A DNA stretch of 64,000 nt, taken from NCBI RefSeq assembly GCF_029872055.1, contig NZ_JARXNQ010000005.1, positions 100,847 to 164,846 on the forward strand, in the 5' to 3' direction. Source of the stretch: Sulfurimonas sp. C5 (GTDB lineage Bacteria; Campylobacterota; Campylobacteria; Campylobacterales; Sulfurimonadaceae). Shown here piece by piece: positions 8,622 to 19,116 of this stretch; the first letter of the stretch is position 1; every line of letters starts with the position of its first letter. The notes under the pieces are model-generated. The model made no database searches. It was not told where the DNA came from and was given only the letters and a program-made list of their open reading frames with translations. The position numbers and the translations under genes are program-made.

Positions 8622-9927
8622 TATCTACTGTTGCCATTAAAATATTTCCGGCAATCCCCGTGATTTTTGCTCTATAAAGTTTACCAAATTCAATCTCAGT
8701 ATCTTCAGTTCTGTCATTTACATAGATCTCACCGTCAATCTCTGGTGCCCAAAGTAATTCTCTTGCACTCAGTAAATACTCATGCTCATCACTTTCACCG
8801 TCAATTACAATATCAACTTCTTTACCGATCTCTGCCTCTAAACTTTCCTGTGTCACTTCCGCAACAATATCGCCTAAGATCTCTGCGCGATTTGCAATTG
8901 TTTCTTCATCGATCTTATCAGTCATATCATGAGCTGTTGTTGTTTCTTCATCAGAATATGCAAATACGTTTACACGATCAAAACCAAAGCTTTTTGTAAA
9001 TTCACACATCTCTTCAAACATTTCATCTGTTTCACCAGGATGCCCGACAATAAAACTCGTTCTTACAAAAGAGTTTTCCATTGAGCGCATATAGTTCAAG
9101 AGTTCAAGAGTTTTCTCTTTTCCAAACCCTCTTTTCATAATACGAAGCATATCATCGTTGATATGTTGAATCGGCATATCAAAGTAATTTAGGAATATAT
9201 CACTTTTCTCTATGCGTTTAAGTAGATTCATACTTGTAGTTGAAGGGTACAGGTAAAGGATTCTTGCGCTTTTAACACCTTCAATGAGTTCAATTCTTTC
9301 AATTAAAAGAGAAAGTCCGTCTTTAACGTTTTTATCTCTAAGATATGAGCTTGAATCTTGTGATACAAAAGAGAAATCCCAATATCCCTGTGCTACTAAA
9401 GACTCAACTTCTTTAGCAATTGAATCAAGTTCACGAGAATTAAGCTTACCTTTGAAACTAGGAATTGCACAGAATGAACATTGTTGATTACATCCTTCAC
9501 TTAGCTTAATATATGCATGGTATGTAGAACCTGTAACTACACGCTCTGCTCCATCAATTAGATAGACTTCATCAGAAAATCTGCTTTTTTTCTCAACCAA
9601 AAGTTCATCTATTTTGTCATAATCACCAACACCAGTAAAAATGTCCACTTCAGGAATCTGCTCTTGAAGTTCTTCTTGATAACGCTCACTCAGACATCCT
9701 GCCATTACAAGGAGAGAATCATCTTTTCTAGCCTCATGTAGAGATAAAACTGTGTTGATAGACTCCTCTTTTGCAGCATCAATAAAACCACATGTATTTA
9801 CAATGATTACATCTGCATCTTCATTATTGTCTGTTAGTTCAAAGTTTTTCAGTTTCCCCATCATAACTTCTGTATCTACAAGGTTTTTTGTACACCCTAA
9901 AGAAACTATATGTAATTTGTTTGCCAT
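8602..9927 (-). CDS. rimO: Ribosomal protein S12 methylthiotransferase RimO
   Basis: Radical-SAM enzyme that methylthiolates the conserved aspartate of ribosomal protein S12. The 441 residues show the N-terminal cluster cysteines (VSLGCTKN, VNTCGFID, AGCLSE), the radical-SAM CNQQCSFC motif near residue 145 and a C-terminal TRAM domain. SLGCTKNLVDTE and NTCGFIDAAKEES are RimO rather than MiaB signatures. ATG at 9927 follows an AAGAAGAG purine tract. It is divergent from the flavoprotein gene and followed directly by tilS. Confidence 0.96.
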   Translation of the reverse strand: MANKLHIVSLGCTKNLVDTEVMMGKLKNFELTDNNEDADVIIVNTCGFIDAAKEESINTVLSLHEARKDDSLLVMAGCLSERYQEELQEQIPEVDIFTGVGDYDKIDELLVEKKSRFSDEVYLIDGAERVVTGSTYHAYIKLSEGCNQQCSFCAIPSFKGKLNSRELDSIAKEVESLVAQGYWDFSFVSQDSSSYLRDKNVKDGLSLLIERIELIEGVKSARILYLYPSTTSMNLLKRIEKSDIFLNYFDMPIQHINDDMLRIMKRGFGKEKTLELLNYMRSMENSFVRTSFIVGHPGETDEMFEEMCEFTKSFGFDRVNVFAYSDEETTTAHDMTDKIDEETIANRAEILGDIVAEVTQESLEAEIGKEVDIVIDGESDEHEYLLSARELLWAPEIDGEIYVNDRTEDTEIEFGKLYRAKITGIAGNILMATVDNATRDN

Positions 9928-9953
9928 TACTCTTCTTTTTTATTATTTATGAA

Positions 9954-9959
9954 ATTATA
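9954..9959 (-). promoter_or_regulatory. Putative -10 box of rimO-tilS
   Basis: TATAAT on the minus strand, 27 nt before the rimO ATG. It lies 21 bp from the divergent -10 at 9981, with an 8-bp palindrome AGACGTCT (9969-9976) between them, so the two promoters must overlap. Confidence 0.55.
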
Positions 9960-9980
9960 GCTTATTTTAGACGTCTGCGT

Positions 9981-9986
9981 TATAAT
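9981..9986 (+). promoter_or_regulatory. Putative -10 box, leaderless start of the flavoprotein gene
   Basis: TATAAT on the plus strand ends 8 bases before the ATG at 9994, and there is no Shine-Dalgarno. Transcription from this box would begin at or next to the A of the ATG, giving a leaderless mRNA. Confidence 0.6.
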
Positions 9987-9993
9987 TGCGTTT

Positions 9994-11034
9994 ATGAAAA
10001 ACTACGATGTAATTATATTAGGAGCAGGAGCTTCGGGACTTATGTGCGGAGCGAATCTTTCTAAAGAACTCTCTGTTGCCATTGTTGAGGGGAATGAAAA
10101 AGCGGCTAAAAAGTTAAAAATTTCCGGTGGCGGCAAATGTAATATTACAAATGTAGATGTAAAGCCAAGTAACTTTGATGGTGAAAAAGAGCTAATAAAA
10201 ACAGTATTTAAAAAGTTTAATAAAGAAAAACTGCTCCGTTTTTTAGATCGCAATAATATTGAACTTGAAATTCGAAAAAACAGATACTATTTTTGTAAAC
10301 ATTCTTCACAGGATATTATAGAACTGCTACTTAAACTCAATCTAGAAAATCATTTTTATTATAACCATAGAATTATATCTCTAACAAAAGAAGATGAGCT
10401 CTTTATTCTAAAAACAGATAAACAGACTCTGAAAGCTAGGAATGTCATAGTTGCAACAGGTGGTAAAAGTTTTACAAATCTCGGTGCAAGTGATGTTGGT
10501 CTTGAGATTGCAAAAAGTTTCGATATTAAAACAAAAGATTTCACCCCTGCTCTTGTCGGACTTACCGTTCAAAAAGATCAGTTTTGGATGAAAGAGTTAA
10601 GTGGGCTTAGTACCTATGTAAACATTAAAGTAAAAGATAAGGTTTTAAAAGAGGACCTTCTTTTTACCCATAAAGGCTTAAGTGGTCCTGCTATACTTTC
10701 TGCTTCGCTTTACTGGGATAAAGGGGATATCAGTATTAATTTTACTCCTGATGAGGCTGAAGAACTTCCAAAAAGATTACAAATTGCTCTCAAAGACAAA
10801 AGTTTAACAAACTATAAATTTGCTCCAGCAGGAAATTACGGTTTTACAAAAGCTGAAGTCTCACGTGGTGGTGTCCTTGCAAATGAATTAGAATATAAAT
10901 CGTTAGAATCAAAAAAAATAAATGGTCTTTATTTTATCGGTGAAGTTGTAGATGTTACGGGTGAACTTGGCGGATATAATTTTCAATGGGCATTTTCTAG
11001 TGCTTATGTTTGTGCTAAAAGTATAAAAATTTAA
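9994..11034 (+). CDS. HI0933/BaiN-family FAD-dependent oxidoreductase
   Basis: Flavoprotein of the HI0933 family. The N-terminal dinucleotide-binding motif is ILGAGASGLMCGANL, the family signature is SGGGKCNIT near residue 46, and the end GEVVDVTGELGGYNFQWAFSS is the conserved C-terminal FAD-contacting block. It is 346 residues, shorter than the usual ~400. The substrate is unknown for most of the family; BaiN of gut clostridia reduces bile acid intermediates, but that role should not be transferred here. It is probably monocistronic, with a predicted leaderless mRNA. Confidence 0.88.
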   Translation: MKNYDVIILGAGASGLMCGANLSKELSVAIVEGNEKAAKKLKISGGGKCNITNVDVKPSNFDGEKELIKTVFKKFNKEKLLRFLDRNNIELEIRKNRYYFCKHSSQDIIELLLKLNLENHFYYNHRIISLTKEDELFILKTDKQTLKARNVIVATGGKSFTNLGASDVGLEIAKSFDIKTKDFTPALVGLTVQKDQFWMKELSGLSTYVNIKVKDKVLKEDLLFTHKGLSGPAILSASLYWDKGDISINFTPDEAEELPKRLQIALKDKSLTNYKFAPAGNYGFTKAEVSRGGVLANELEYKSLESKKINGLYFIGEVVDVTGELGGYNFQWAFSSAYVCAKSIKI

Positions 11035-11071
11035 AAAATAATAATTTGATATAAGAGTGCAAAAGAAGTAT

Positions 11072-11093
11072 GTCAATCCCAAAAGGGATTGAC
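11072..11093. terminator. Perfect 9-bp hairpin between convergent genes
   Basis: GTCAATCCC - AAAA - GGGATTGAC: a perfect 9-bp stem with a 4-base loop between the flavoprotein gene (+) and the porin gene (-). T-rich sequence follows on the minus strand (ATACTTCTTTT) and a short TTT on the plus strand, so it probably terminates both. A second, weaker stem (AGAAGAA/TTCTTCT, 11098-11115) lies next to the porin stop codon. Confidence 0.75.
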
Positions 11094-11116
11094 TTTAAGA
11101 AGAATAAGTTCTTCTA

Positions 11117-12442
11117 TTAGAAGTTTACAGTTACGTAAGCTTGAATTGTATCTGATTTATCTTTAGTTAACACATTGTTATCTTCAACATCTGCATTGAT
11201 ATATGCTAAAGTGATATCAGCTGGACCATACGATTTAGAAGCAGTTACAGTTAACTCAGTTAAATCACCGTTACCCCATTTTTGAGATTGGTCAACATTT
11301 GTATAGTAGATACCTAAATCAAATAAACCATTTACTGGAGACTCTACAGTTACATTGTAAGCTTTAGCATCAACTTGAGTAATTTTACCATAGTTCCACC
11401 ATGCTTCAGTATAAAGTTTAGATTGTGCAGTACCAACAGCTGTTGCAGTATTGTAACCAACACGAGCAGACAGAGTACCACTTGCATCTGTTTTGTTACC
11501 AGTTTGTGACATTGATACCTTCACAGTTGCTACATCTTTCATTTCATAACCAAGCATTAAAGCATATGCATCATTTTTAAGATCAGAAGTTAACCCTGAA
11601 AAGCTTGTATCAATACTAATTTCTGTATATTGAGCACCAGCTAATAAACCTGGAATTTTTTGGCATGCTAAATCAGCTTGTAACCAGTATGCATTAGCAA
11701 CTTTTGCTACGTTGTAATACCAACCTTGAATTGTTAACGGTTTAAAAGAGTTGTTGATGATACCAGCAGCATATGCACCGTCAGAACCGTAAGTTGAGAA
11801 CTTAGCATCTGTAGTAACAACACCACCAGCTGCTAAACCAGCACCACTTAAAAGAGCAGTTGGAGCTGCACCAAAAGCTTCAGTACCGTTACCGTTACCA
11901 ACCCATGCACCTACTAAAGTTGTATCTGGAATATCTTGGTTAAGTGCAACAACACCTTCGAAAGTATTTTTTTCAATTGTCCATTTTTCAGTGAATGCTA
12001 ATGGAGTATCAAGTTCCATACGACCTAATTTAAGAGTAGTTTTACCTACAGTTGCAGCGATCCATGCTTCATTTACCCAACTAGCATTATCTACTTTAGT
12101 TCCATAACTTGAACCATTAGTACCTAAATTAGTTACATTGTGAGCATCACCCCAAACACCTGATACTAGATTGTTTTCTAATCCTAAAGTTGTAAGTACT
12201 GTATATCCAGCACCTGCACTGATTGTTACAAGATCATTTTTAAATAGATCAGCAGTAACGTTTAAGTTAACAGAAGCATCAGCAGCAGAACTATCTTTGT
12301 CAAATAGTTTACTGTTTGCTGTACCATTATCTGTAGTAGTATAAAAAAGATTAGCATCTCCACTAACTTTTACATTATCAATAGCAAATACACTTGAGCC
12401 AGCAAGTAGTGCAGCCACTAAACTTAATTTTGTAAATTTCAT
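11117..12442 (-). CDS. Major outer-membrane porin-like beta-barrel protein
   Basis: A 441-residue precursor with a signal peptide (about 1-20, cut after VFA), alternating-polarity strands through its length, and a C-terminal TVNF ending in Phe, the outer-membrane insertion signal. Gly/Ala/Thr/Asn-rich composition and size fit the OprD-like/MOMP porins of Campylobacterota. The start ATG has AAGGAG 5 nt upstream and the promoter has a strong extended -10, suggesting high expression. Pore specificity cannot be read from the sequence. Unrelated in detail to the second porin of the window (23487-24749). Confidence 0.85.
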   Translation of the reverse strand: MKFTKLSLVAALLAGSSVFAIDNVKVSGDANLFYTTTDNGTANSKLFDKDSSAADASVNLNVTADLFKNDLVTISAGAGYTVLTTLGLENNLVSGVWGDAHNVTNLGTNGSSYGTKVDNASWVNEAWIAATVGKTTLKLGRMELDTPLAFTEKWTIEKNTFEGVVALNQDIPDTTLVGAWVGNGNGTEAFGAAPTALLSGAGLAAGGVVTTDAKFSTYGSDGAYAAGIINNSFKPLTIQGWYYNVAKVANAYWLQADLACQKIPGLLAGAQYTEISIDTSFSGLTSDLKNDAYALMLGYEMKDVATVKVSMSQTGNKTDASGTLSARVGYNTATAVGTAQSKLYTEAWWNYGKITQVDAKAYNVTVESPVNGLFDLGIYYTNVDQSQKWGNGDLTELTVTASKSYGPADITLAYINADVEDNNVLTKDKSDTIQAYVTVNF

Positions 12443-12476
12443 TCATTCTCCTTGTTTCTTTACAAATTTCGTATGC

Positions 12477-12485
12477 AGTATAGCA
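12477..12485 (-). promoter_or_regulatory. Extended -10 promoter of the porin gene
   Basis: Minus strand reads TGCTATACT, i.e. TGnTATAnT, about 35 nt before the porin ATG with its AAGGAG site. It is the best extended -10 in the window, consistent with an abundant outer-membrane protein. Confidence 0.65.
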
Positions 12486-12538
12486 CACCCTATTCTTAAA
12501 TACACATTAAAATGATTATTTATTTACCAACATTTAGT

Positions 12539-12544
12539 TAGAAT
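12539..12544 (+). promoter_or_regulatory. Putative -10 box, leaderless start of the lipoprotein gene
   Basis: TAGAAT ends 7 bases before the ATG at 12551 and no Shine-Dalgarno is present, so the transcript would start at or beside the ATG. Confidence 0.45.
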
Positions 12545-12550
12545 GACAAT

Positions 12551-12988
12551 ATGAAACAAAAAGTAAATATCACAATCGTAACATTTATCACATTAGTATC
12601 ACTGTCTGGATGTACTACATCTACGGGCACATCTGCTAATAATGGTAATATGAAGAATGACATCAGTGCAACAACAATCAACAAAAAAGCGGGCTTTATG
12701 CAACGTTCTTTGGATAATTGGCTTAAGGAAGACTGGTCACCAACTGTAGAAAAAGATCCAGAAATTCAAAAAAAGTATATGAAACAAGAAGTTGTAGTGG
12801 AGGAGGAACAAAATACTACAACATCACAAGAAACGACTCAAGAAGTGAAATATACTGAAAATAAAGAAAGAAGTTTTACATTACAGGAGTATGTGGATAA
12901 AGCTGTAGCTTATCAAAAAGCTAAGCCAAATGATGAAAACAGCTCACATGTGAAGCAAATGGAGAGTCTACCTGTTATTGGGAAGTGA
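12551..12988 (+). CDS. Small lipoprotein of unknown function
   Basis: A 145-residue precursor with a lipoprotein signal peptide ending in the lipobox LSGC (Cys about residue 21). The mature part is hydrophilic, with a Ser/Thr/Gly/Asn linker, a conserved-looking stretch FMQRSLDNWLKEDWSP, and a Glu/Thr/Gln-rich region. I recognise no domain. It ends 2 bp from fabI on the other strand. Confidence 0.75.
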   Translation: MKQKVNITIVTFITLVSLSGCTTSTGTSANNGNMKNDISATTINKKAGFMQRSLDNWLKEDWSPTVEKDPEIQKKYMKQEVVVEEEQNTTTSQETTQEVKYTENKERSFTLQEYVDKAVAYQKAKPNDENSSHVKQMESLPVIGK

Positions 12989-12990
12989 AA

Positions 12991-14540
<1,550 letters not shown>

Positions 14541-14551
14541 TACACCCTTTC

Positions 14552-15745
14552 TTAATCTGCTAAAAGAACTTCAACACCCGGTAAAATTTTACCTTCTAAT
14601 AACTCTAACGATGCTCCGCCGCCTGTTGAGATAAAAGTGATTTCATCATCAACTTTCACACGCTGTACAAGGTCAGCAGTATCACCGCCACCTACAACAG
14701 TAGTTGCATAACTATCTGCTACAAAGTTAGCTATTTTTGAACTACCTCTTGCAAATCTTTCCATCTCGTACACACCCATTGGCCCATTCCAAAGAACAGT
14801 TTGTACATCATTTAAACCTTCACGGTAAAGTCTTACTGTTGCAGGACCAATATCAAGACCCATCCATTCGTGAGGAATCTCTTGTGCAGTTACAATTTTA
14901 ATAACTGAATCTTCTGCAAATTTTTCCGCTGCTATAACATCTACAGGTAAATAAAATTTTACACCAAGCTCTTTAGCTTTATCCATAATTTTTTGTGCTT
15001 CTTCTAGTAGATCGTCTTCAACTAGTGATGCCCCTATATCGTACCCTAACTGTTTTAAGAAAGTAAAAGCCATACCGCCACCGATGAACAGTTTGTCCAC
15101 TTTCGGTAAAAGATTTACAAGTGCTTCTAGTTTACCTGATACTTTTGAACCACCTACAATAGCAGCAAACGGGCGTACAGGATTGTCAATTAGCTTTCCA
15201 AAGAAATTGATCTCTTTTTCAAGTAAAAAACCTGCAGCTTTATGTTCATTGTCAAAATACTTCGTAATTCCGTGAACAGAAGCATGAGCACGGTGAGATA
15301 CACCAAATGCATCATTAATATAAAACTCAGCCATCGAAGCTAATTTTTTTGACAACTCTTCATCATTTTTAGTTTCACCTTCTTCAAAACGTAAGTTCTC
15401 TAATAACATTACTTCATGACGAGGTAACTCTTGAGCCATTTTAAGTGCATCTTCACCAACTACACTTGGTGCTAACGATACGTGGCGTTTTAATAGTTGT
15501 TGTAAACGTCTTGCAACCGGTGCTAATGAATATTTTTCATCAAACTCACCTTTAGGACGTCCAAAGTGTGAAGCTAAAATAACTGCACAATCTTCATCTA
15601 AACAATAATTAATAGTCGCAACTGCTGAACGGATACGTCTGTCATCTGTAATGTTGCCAAACTCATCCATTGGAACATTAAAATCACATCTGATAAAAAC
15701 TTTTTTATCTTTTAGTTGTAAATTTTTTAAATGCAATAACTCCAT
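14552..15745 (-). CDS. pgk: Phosphoglycerate kinase
   Basis: Transfers phosphate between 1,3-bisphosphoglycerate and ADP. The 397-residue protein starts with the RCDFNVP substrate motif and has hinge and nucleotide motifs WNGPMGVYE and GGGDTADLV. It follows gapA by 8 bp. In an organism of this type, with an incomplete glycolysis, the cluster mainly serves gluconeogenesis. Confidence 0.97.
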   Translation of the reverse strand: MELLHLKNLQLKDKKVFIRCDFNVPMDEFGNITDDRRIRSAVATINYCLDEDCAVILASHFGRPKGEFDEKYSLAPVARRLQQLLKRHVSLAPSVVGEDALKMAQELPRHEVMLLENLRFEEGETKNDEELSKKLASMAEFYINDAFGVSHRAHASVHGITKYFDNEHKAAGFLLEKEINFFGKLIDNPVRPFAAIVGGSKVSGKLEALVNLLPKVDKLFIGGGMAFTFLKQLGYDIGASLVEDDLLEEAQKIMDKAKELGVKFYLPVDVIAAEKFAEDSVIKIVTAQEIPHEWMGLDIGPATVRLYREGLNDVQTVLWNGPMGVYEMERFARGSSKIANFVADSYATTVVGGGDTADLVQRVKVDDEITFISTGGGASLELLEGKILPGVEVLLAD

Positions 15746-15753
15746 CTATACCC

Positions 15754-16755
15754 TTATTTAGAAATATGAACAGCCATATCTAAAAGTCTCATAGAATAAC
15801 CCCACTCGTTATCGTACCAAGCCATAACTTTTACCATGTTACCACCGATAACTTGTGTTAGATCTTCTGCCACGATCGAACTGTATTCACATCCTACGAA
15901 ATCTTGAGATACTCTCATATCTTTGTCTACTAAAATAAGACCTTTATGACTTCCTGCAGCTGCTGCATTAAATACTGCATTTACTTCCTCTTTTGTAGTC
16001 TCTTTTCTTACAACTACATTTAAGTCAACCATAGAAACATCCGGTGTAGGTACACGAACAGATTGACCGTGAAGTTTTCCTTCTAATTGTGGTAATACAA
16101 GGCTGATAGCTTTTGCAGCACCAGTTGTCGTAGGGATCATATTAACAGCACCCGCACGAGCACGACGTTTATCTTTAGAGTGTTTTACATCTAAGATATT
16201 TTGATCATTTGTATATGAGTGAATTGTAGTCATAAGACCTTTTTCAATTCCAAAAGCATCATCTAAAACGCGAGCTACAGGACCTAAACAATTTGTAGTA
16301 CAAGAAGCATTTGAAACAATTTTTTGCCCATCGTATTTATCTTCATTTACACCCATTACGAATGTTGGAGTATTCTTATCTTTTGCAGGAGCCGAGAAAA
16401 GAACTTTTTCTACACCGTTATCAATATGTACTTGTGCACTCTCTTGAGTCAAGAAAACACCTGTACACTCTAAAACCATATCTGCACCACAATCAGCAAA
16501 TTTCAAATTCTTAGGATCTCTATCAGAAAACACTCTGATTTTATGTCCGTCTATACTGATATTTTCATCATCAATTTGTTCTACTTCGCTTTTGAATGTT
16601 CCGTGAACCGAATCGTTTTTTAGAAGATATAACATCATATCCATGCTTGCCATATCATTGATTGCAACAACTTCTACATCGTCTCTTGTAGCCGCAATTC
16701 TAGCAACACAACGACCGATTCTACCAAATCCATTAATTGCTATTTTTAGTGCCAT
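15754..16755 (-). CDS. gap: Glyceraldehyde-3-phosphate dehydrogenase
   Basis: Oxidative phosphorylation of glyceraldehyde 3-phosphate, or the reverse. The 333 residues have the Rossmann motif NGFGRIGR, the catalytic Cys in ASCTTNC near residue 155 and the active-site His segment. First gene of the gap-pgk-tpiA-fabI cluster, divergent from nadD. AGGAT precedes the ATG. Confidence 0.97.
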   Translation of the reverse strand: MALKIAINGFGRIGRCVARIAATRDDVEVVAINDMASMDMMLYLLKNDSVHGTFKSEVEQIDDENISIDGHKIRVFSDRDPKNLKFADCGADMVLECTGVFLTQESAQVHIDNGVEKVLFSAPAKDKNTPTFVMGVNEDKYDGQKIVSNASCTTNCLGPVARVLDDAFGIEKGLMTTIHSYTNDQNILDVKHSKDKRRARAGAVNMIPTTTGAAKAISLVLPQLEGKLHGQSVRVPTPDVSMVDLNVVVRKETTKEEVNAVFNAAAAGSHKGLILVDKDMRVSQDFVGCEYSSIVAEDLTQVIGGNMVKVMAWYDNEWGYSMRLLDMAVHISK

Positions 16756-16784
16756 TTTATATCCTATAAAAATTAAATTCTGTT

Positions 16785-16790
16785 ATTTTA
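16785..16790 (-). promoter_or_regulatory. Possible -10 box of the gap-pgk-tpiA-fabI operon
   Basis: Minus strand reads TAAAAT within GGATAAAATAAC, 30 nt before the gap ATG. It is a weaker match than the divergent nadD box 13 bp away; no other candidate is visible in the 62-bp spacer. Confidence 0.4.
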
Positions 16791-16802
16791 TCCAAATTTA
16801 GT

Positions 16803-16808
16803 TATAAT
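16803..16808 (+). promoter_or_regulatory. -10 box of nadD, near-leaderless start
   Basis: TATAAT ends 10 bases before the nadD ATG at 16818, so the mRNA leader would be only about 3 nt. There is no Shine-Dalgarno between box and start codon. Confidence 0.6.
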
Positions 16809-16817
16809 TCTGATTAA

Positions 16818-17360
16818 ATGAAAAATATTGCACTTTTTGGCGGCTCTTTTGATCCTCCCCATATAGGTCACATCAAAATTGTCGAGGCTTTAAGAGATTT
16901 AGATTTTATTGATAAAGTCGTCATAATGCCAACTTACCTCAACCCGTTTAAGTCAAAGTTTATAGCTGATGCTCACTTAAGACTTAAATGGTTAAAAGAT
17001 ATATTTCAAGATTATCAAAATATAGAAGTAAGCTCTTTTGAAGTGGAACAGCAAAAAAAAGTTCCAACCATAGACACTGTTAAATATCTTCAACAGTTTT
17101 ATAAAGATATTTATGTAGTAATTGGTGCGGACAACTTGGCTTCTTTAGAGAAATGGTATAAATATGACGAACTTGTCAAACTGGTAAAATTTATAATTGT
17201 TACACGTGAAGAGACTCATATATCGGATGACTATATACAACTTAATGTAGATGTACCGATATCTTCGACACAATTAAGAAAAGATTGTGAACTGAAGTTT
17301 CTTCCTCCCAAAATTGCAGATGAAATATTAAAATATTATAAGGAATACAATGACAAATAG
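16818..17360 (+). CDS. nadD: Nicotinate-nucleotide adenylyltransferase NadD
   Basis: Adenylates nicotinate mononucleotide in NAD synthesis. The 180-residue protein begins with the nucleotidyltransferase motif GGSFDPPHIGH, has VVIGADNLASLEKWY in the middle and the ISSTQLR motif near the C-terminus. It overlaps rsfS by 11 bp, the common nadD-rsfS pairing. Confidence 0.96.
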   Translation: MKNIALFGGSFDPPHIGHIKIVEALRDLDFIDKVVIMPTYLNPFKSKFIADAHLRLKWLKDIFQDYQNIEVSSFEVEQQKKVPTIDTVKYLQQFYKDIYVVIGADNLASLEKWYKYDELVKLVKFIIVTREETHISDDYIQLNVDVPISSTQLRKDCELKFLPPKIADEILKYYKEYNDK

Positions 17361-17673
17361 AATAGAAAAAATCACTTCTATACTTGATCAAAATAAAGCT
17401 GAGGCAATCGAAGTTTTTGATTTACTTGGAAAAGATTATTTTGTTGATTATGCGATCATCGCATCATCACTTGGTCAAAAGCATACAGTTGCACTATTAG
17501 ACCACTTAAAAAAAGGGCTTAAACCCGATGAACATTTCAATAATGTTGATGAAAGTGGAGACTGGATTGTAATTGACTTAGGTGATATCCTCATCCATAT
17601 TATGACACCAGAATATCGTATTAAATATGATATGGAAAGCTTTTTAGCAGACCTTTCACACGCTAATGAGTAG
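17350..17673 (+). CDS. rsfS: Ribosomal silencing factor RsfS
   Basis: Binds ribosomal protein L14 and blocks subunit joining when nutrients are scarce. The 107 residues include the family blocks [17 protein letters not shown] and [18 protein letters not shown] (written here with the local ESGDWIV form). It is translationally coupled to nadD and overlaps the end of the MltF-like gene by 11 bp on the other strand. Confidence 0.94.
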   Translation: MTNRIEKITSILDQNKAEAIEVFDLLGKDYFVDYAIIASSLGQKHTVALLDHLKKGLKPDEHFNNVDESGDWIVIDLGDILIHIMTPEYRIKYDMESFLADLSHANE

Positions 17674-19093
17674 TATTCTCATCTAGCGTTTTTTCCGCTT
17701 CTTTTTCTTGATTATCTACCAACTTATCCAAGATACTTTTATAGTTATAGATTGACTCAACATATTTTACAGGTTCACTTCCTCTAGCATATCCAAATTT
17801 GAGTGACTTATAATATTTTTTCTGGGATAAAAGAGGTAAAACAATTTTCAAATCACTCCACACATATTGATTTAATCCAAGTTTTTTTGCCAAAGTCATT
17901 GCATCTTGAATATGTCCACCCCCTACATTATACGCAGCAAGAGCGAATTTGAGTCTGTCTTCCCCTTCAACACCTTCGTGAACATTTTTCATCATCTGTT
18001 TGAGATGTCTTGTTCCACCTACAATACTCTGCTTTGGATCAAGTCTGTTTTTAACACCTAAAAGTCTTGCAGTATGACGTGTCAACATCATCATTCCCCT
18101 AACTCCAGTAAAACTTTTTGCTTTTGGGTTCCAATGAGATTCTTGATAAGAAACTGCTGCTAAAAGTGCCCATGGAATACCGAACCTTGTCGAGGCACTT
18201 TTAAAATAATCTTCATACTTAGGGAGTCTTGATTTAATCCGTTTATAAAACATTTTTGTATTGTAATAGTCAAAGAAAAGTACATAAGAGTAGTAATGAT
18301 CTTTTAATTGTGTCATCTTACCTGTTTGTACATAATTATTAAGCCAGCTGTACATATCTGCTTCTAACTTTGGAGAATTCTGTGGTAATATCCAAGCAAG
18401 CTGTTCTCGTCCACTAACTGAAAAAGCCATAGCAATATCTGGAAAATATTTTAGGTTAATAGAATATATATTGGAATCGGCTATCGTACAATCTATCTGA
18501 TGGTTTGAAACCATTTCTAAAAGCTCTTCAGTGGAGTATTCAGATGTAACACTCACATTAATATCAAACCCATCGCTTATAAGGGACTCTACAGTTTCAT
18601 AATAACTAGTGTTTTCCCCTACAACAATCTCTAAACCTTCTAAATCTTCTACATCTCGTGGAAATTTTGAACTACCAAGCATCCCTCTGTAACATACCAC
18701 TTGTTCTTGTACTTCAAAATAAGATGGTCCAAAGTTATATAACTCTTCTCTACGTGGTGTTTTTGTTAAAGAAGCAGATACGATATCTATACCTTCTTTT
18801 CCAATATATTCCTGTGCTTCTTTGACAGTATGTGCAGCAGTAATGTTAAGTTCTACACCTAAATTTTCTGCATAGGCAGCTAAAAGATCATATTCAAAAC
18901 CACTTGGACCATCAGGCCCGATATAATATGTTGAGGGGGCATTTAAAAGTACTACATTTAGAGTTTTTCTCTCTTTAATTTTTTCAAAAAGAGATTTTTT
19001 TGCTATTCGGTTTCCCGGTTCGTATGCTGAATGGCTTATCCATCCGAAAATAAAGAAAATAAGGGATAAACCTATATAAAGCAATTTATTCAT
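17663..19093 (-). CDS. MltF-like membrane-bound lytic transglycosylase
   Basis: Two-domain murein hydrolase. An N-terminal hydrophobic signal or anchor (about 4-22) is followed by a periplasmic solute-binding family 3 domain (about 40-265) and a C-terminal SLT domain (about 285-450). The SLT domain has catalytic Glu in SYQESHWNP, then GVRGMMMLT and [13 protein letters not shown]. The order and 476-residue length match MltF. It cleaves peptidoglycan glycan strands and releases anhydromuropeptides. The binding domain in MltF is a regulatory muropeptide sensor. Confidence 0.9.
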   Translation of the reverse strand: MNKLLYIGLSLIFFIFGWISHSAYEPGNRIAKKSLFEKIKERKTLNVVLLNAPSTYYIGPDGPSGFEYDLLAAYAENLGVELNITAAHTVKEAQEYIGKEGIDIVSASLTKTPRREELYNFGPSYFEVQEQVVCYRGMLGSSKFPRDVEDLEGLEIVVGENTSYYETVESLISDGFDINVSVTSEYSTEELLEMVSNHQIDCTIADSNIYSINLKYFPDIAMAFSVSGREQLAWILPQNSPKLEADMYSWLNNYVQTGKMTQLKDHYYSYVLFFDYYNTKMFYKRIKSRLPKYEDYFKSASTRFGIPWALLAAVSYQESHWNPKAKSFTGVRGMMMLTRHTARLLGVKNRLDPKQSIVGGTRHLKQMMKNVHEGVEGEDRLKFALAAYNVGGGHIQDAMTLAKKLGLNQYVWSDLKIVLPLLSQKKYYKSLKFGYARGSEPVKYVESIYNYKSILDKLVDNQEKEAEKTLDENTTH

Positions 19094-19116
19094 TATAATA
19101 GTTTACATATTTAAAC

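Noticed and set aside
8667..8999. 110-residue open frame on the plus strand across rimO
   Set aside because: Antisense to a well-conserved gene, with a His/Leu/Gln-rich composition that reflects the rimO codons and no ribosome binding site.
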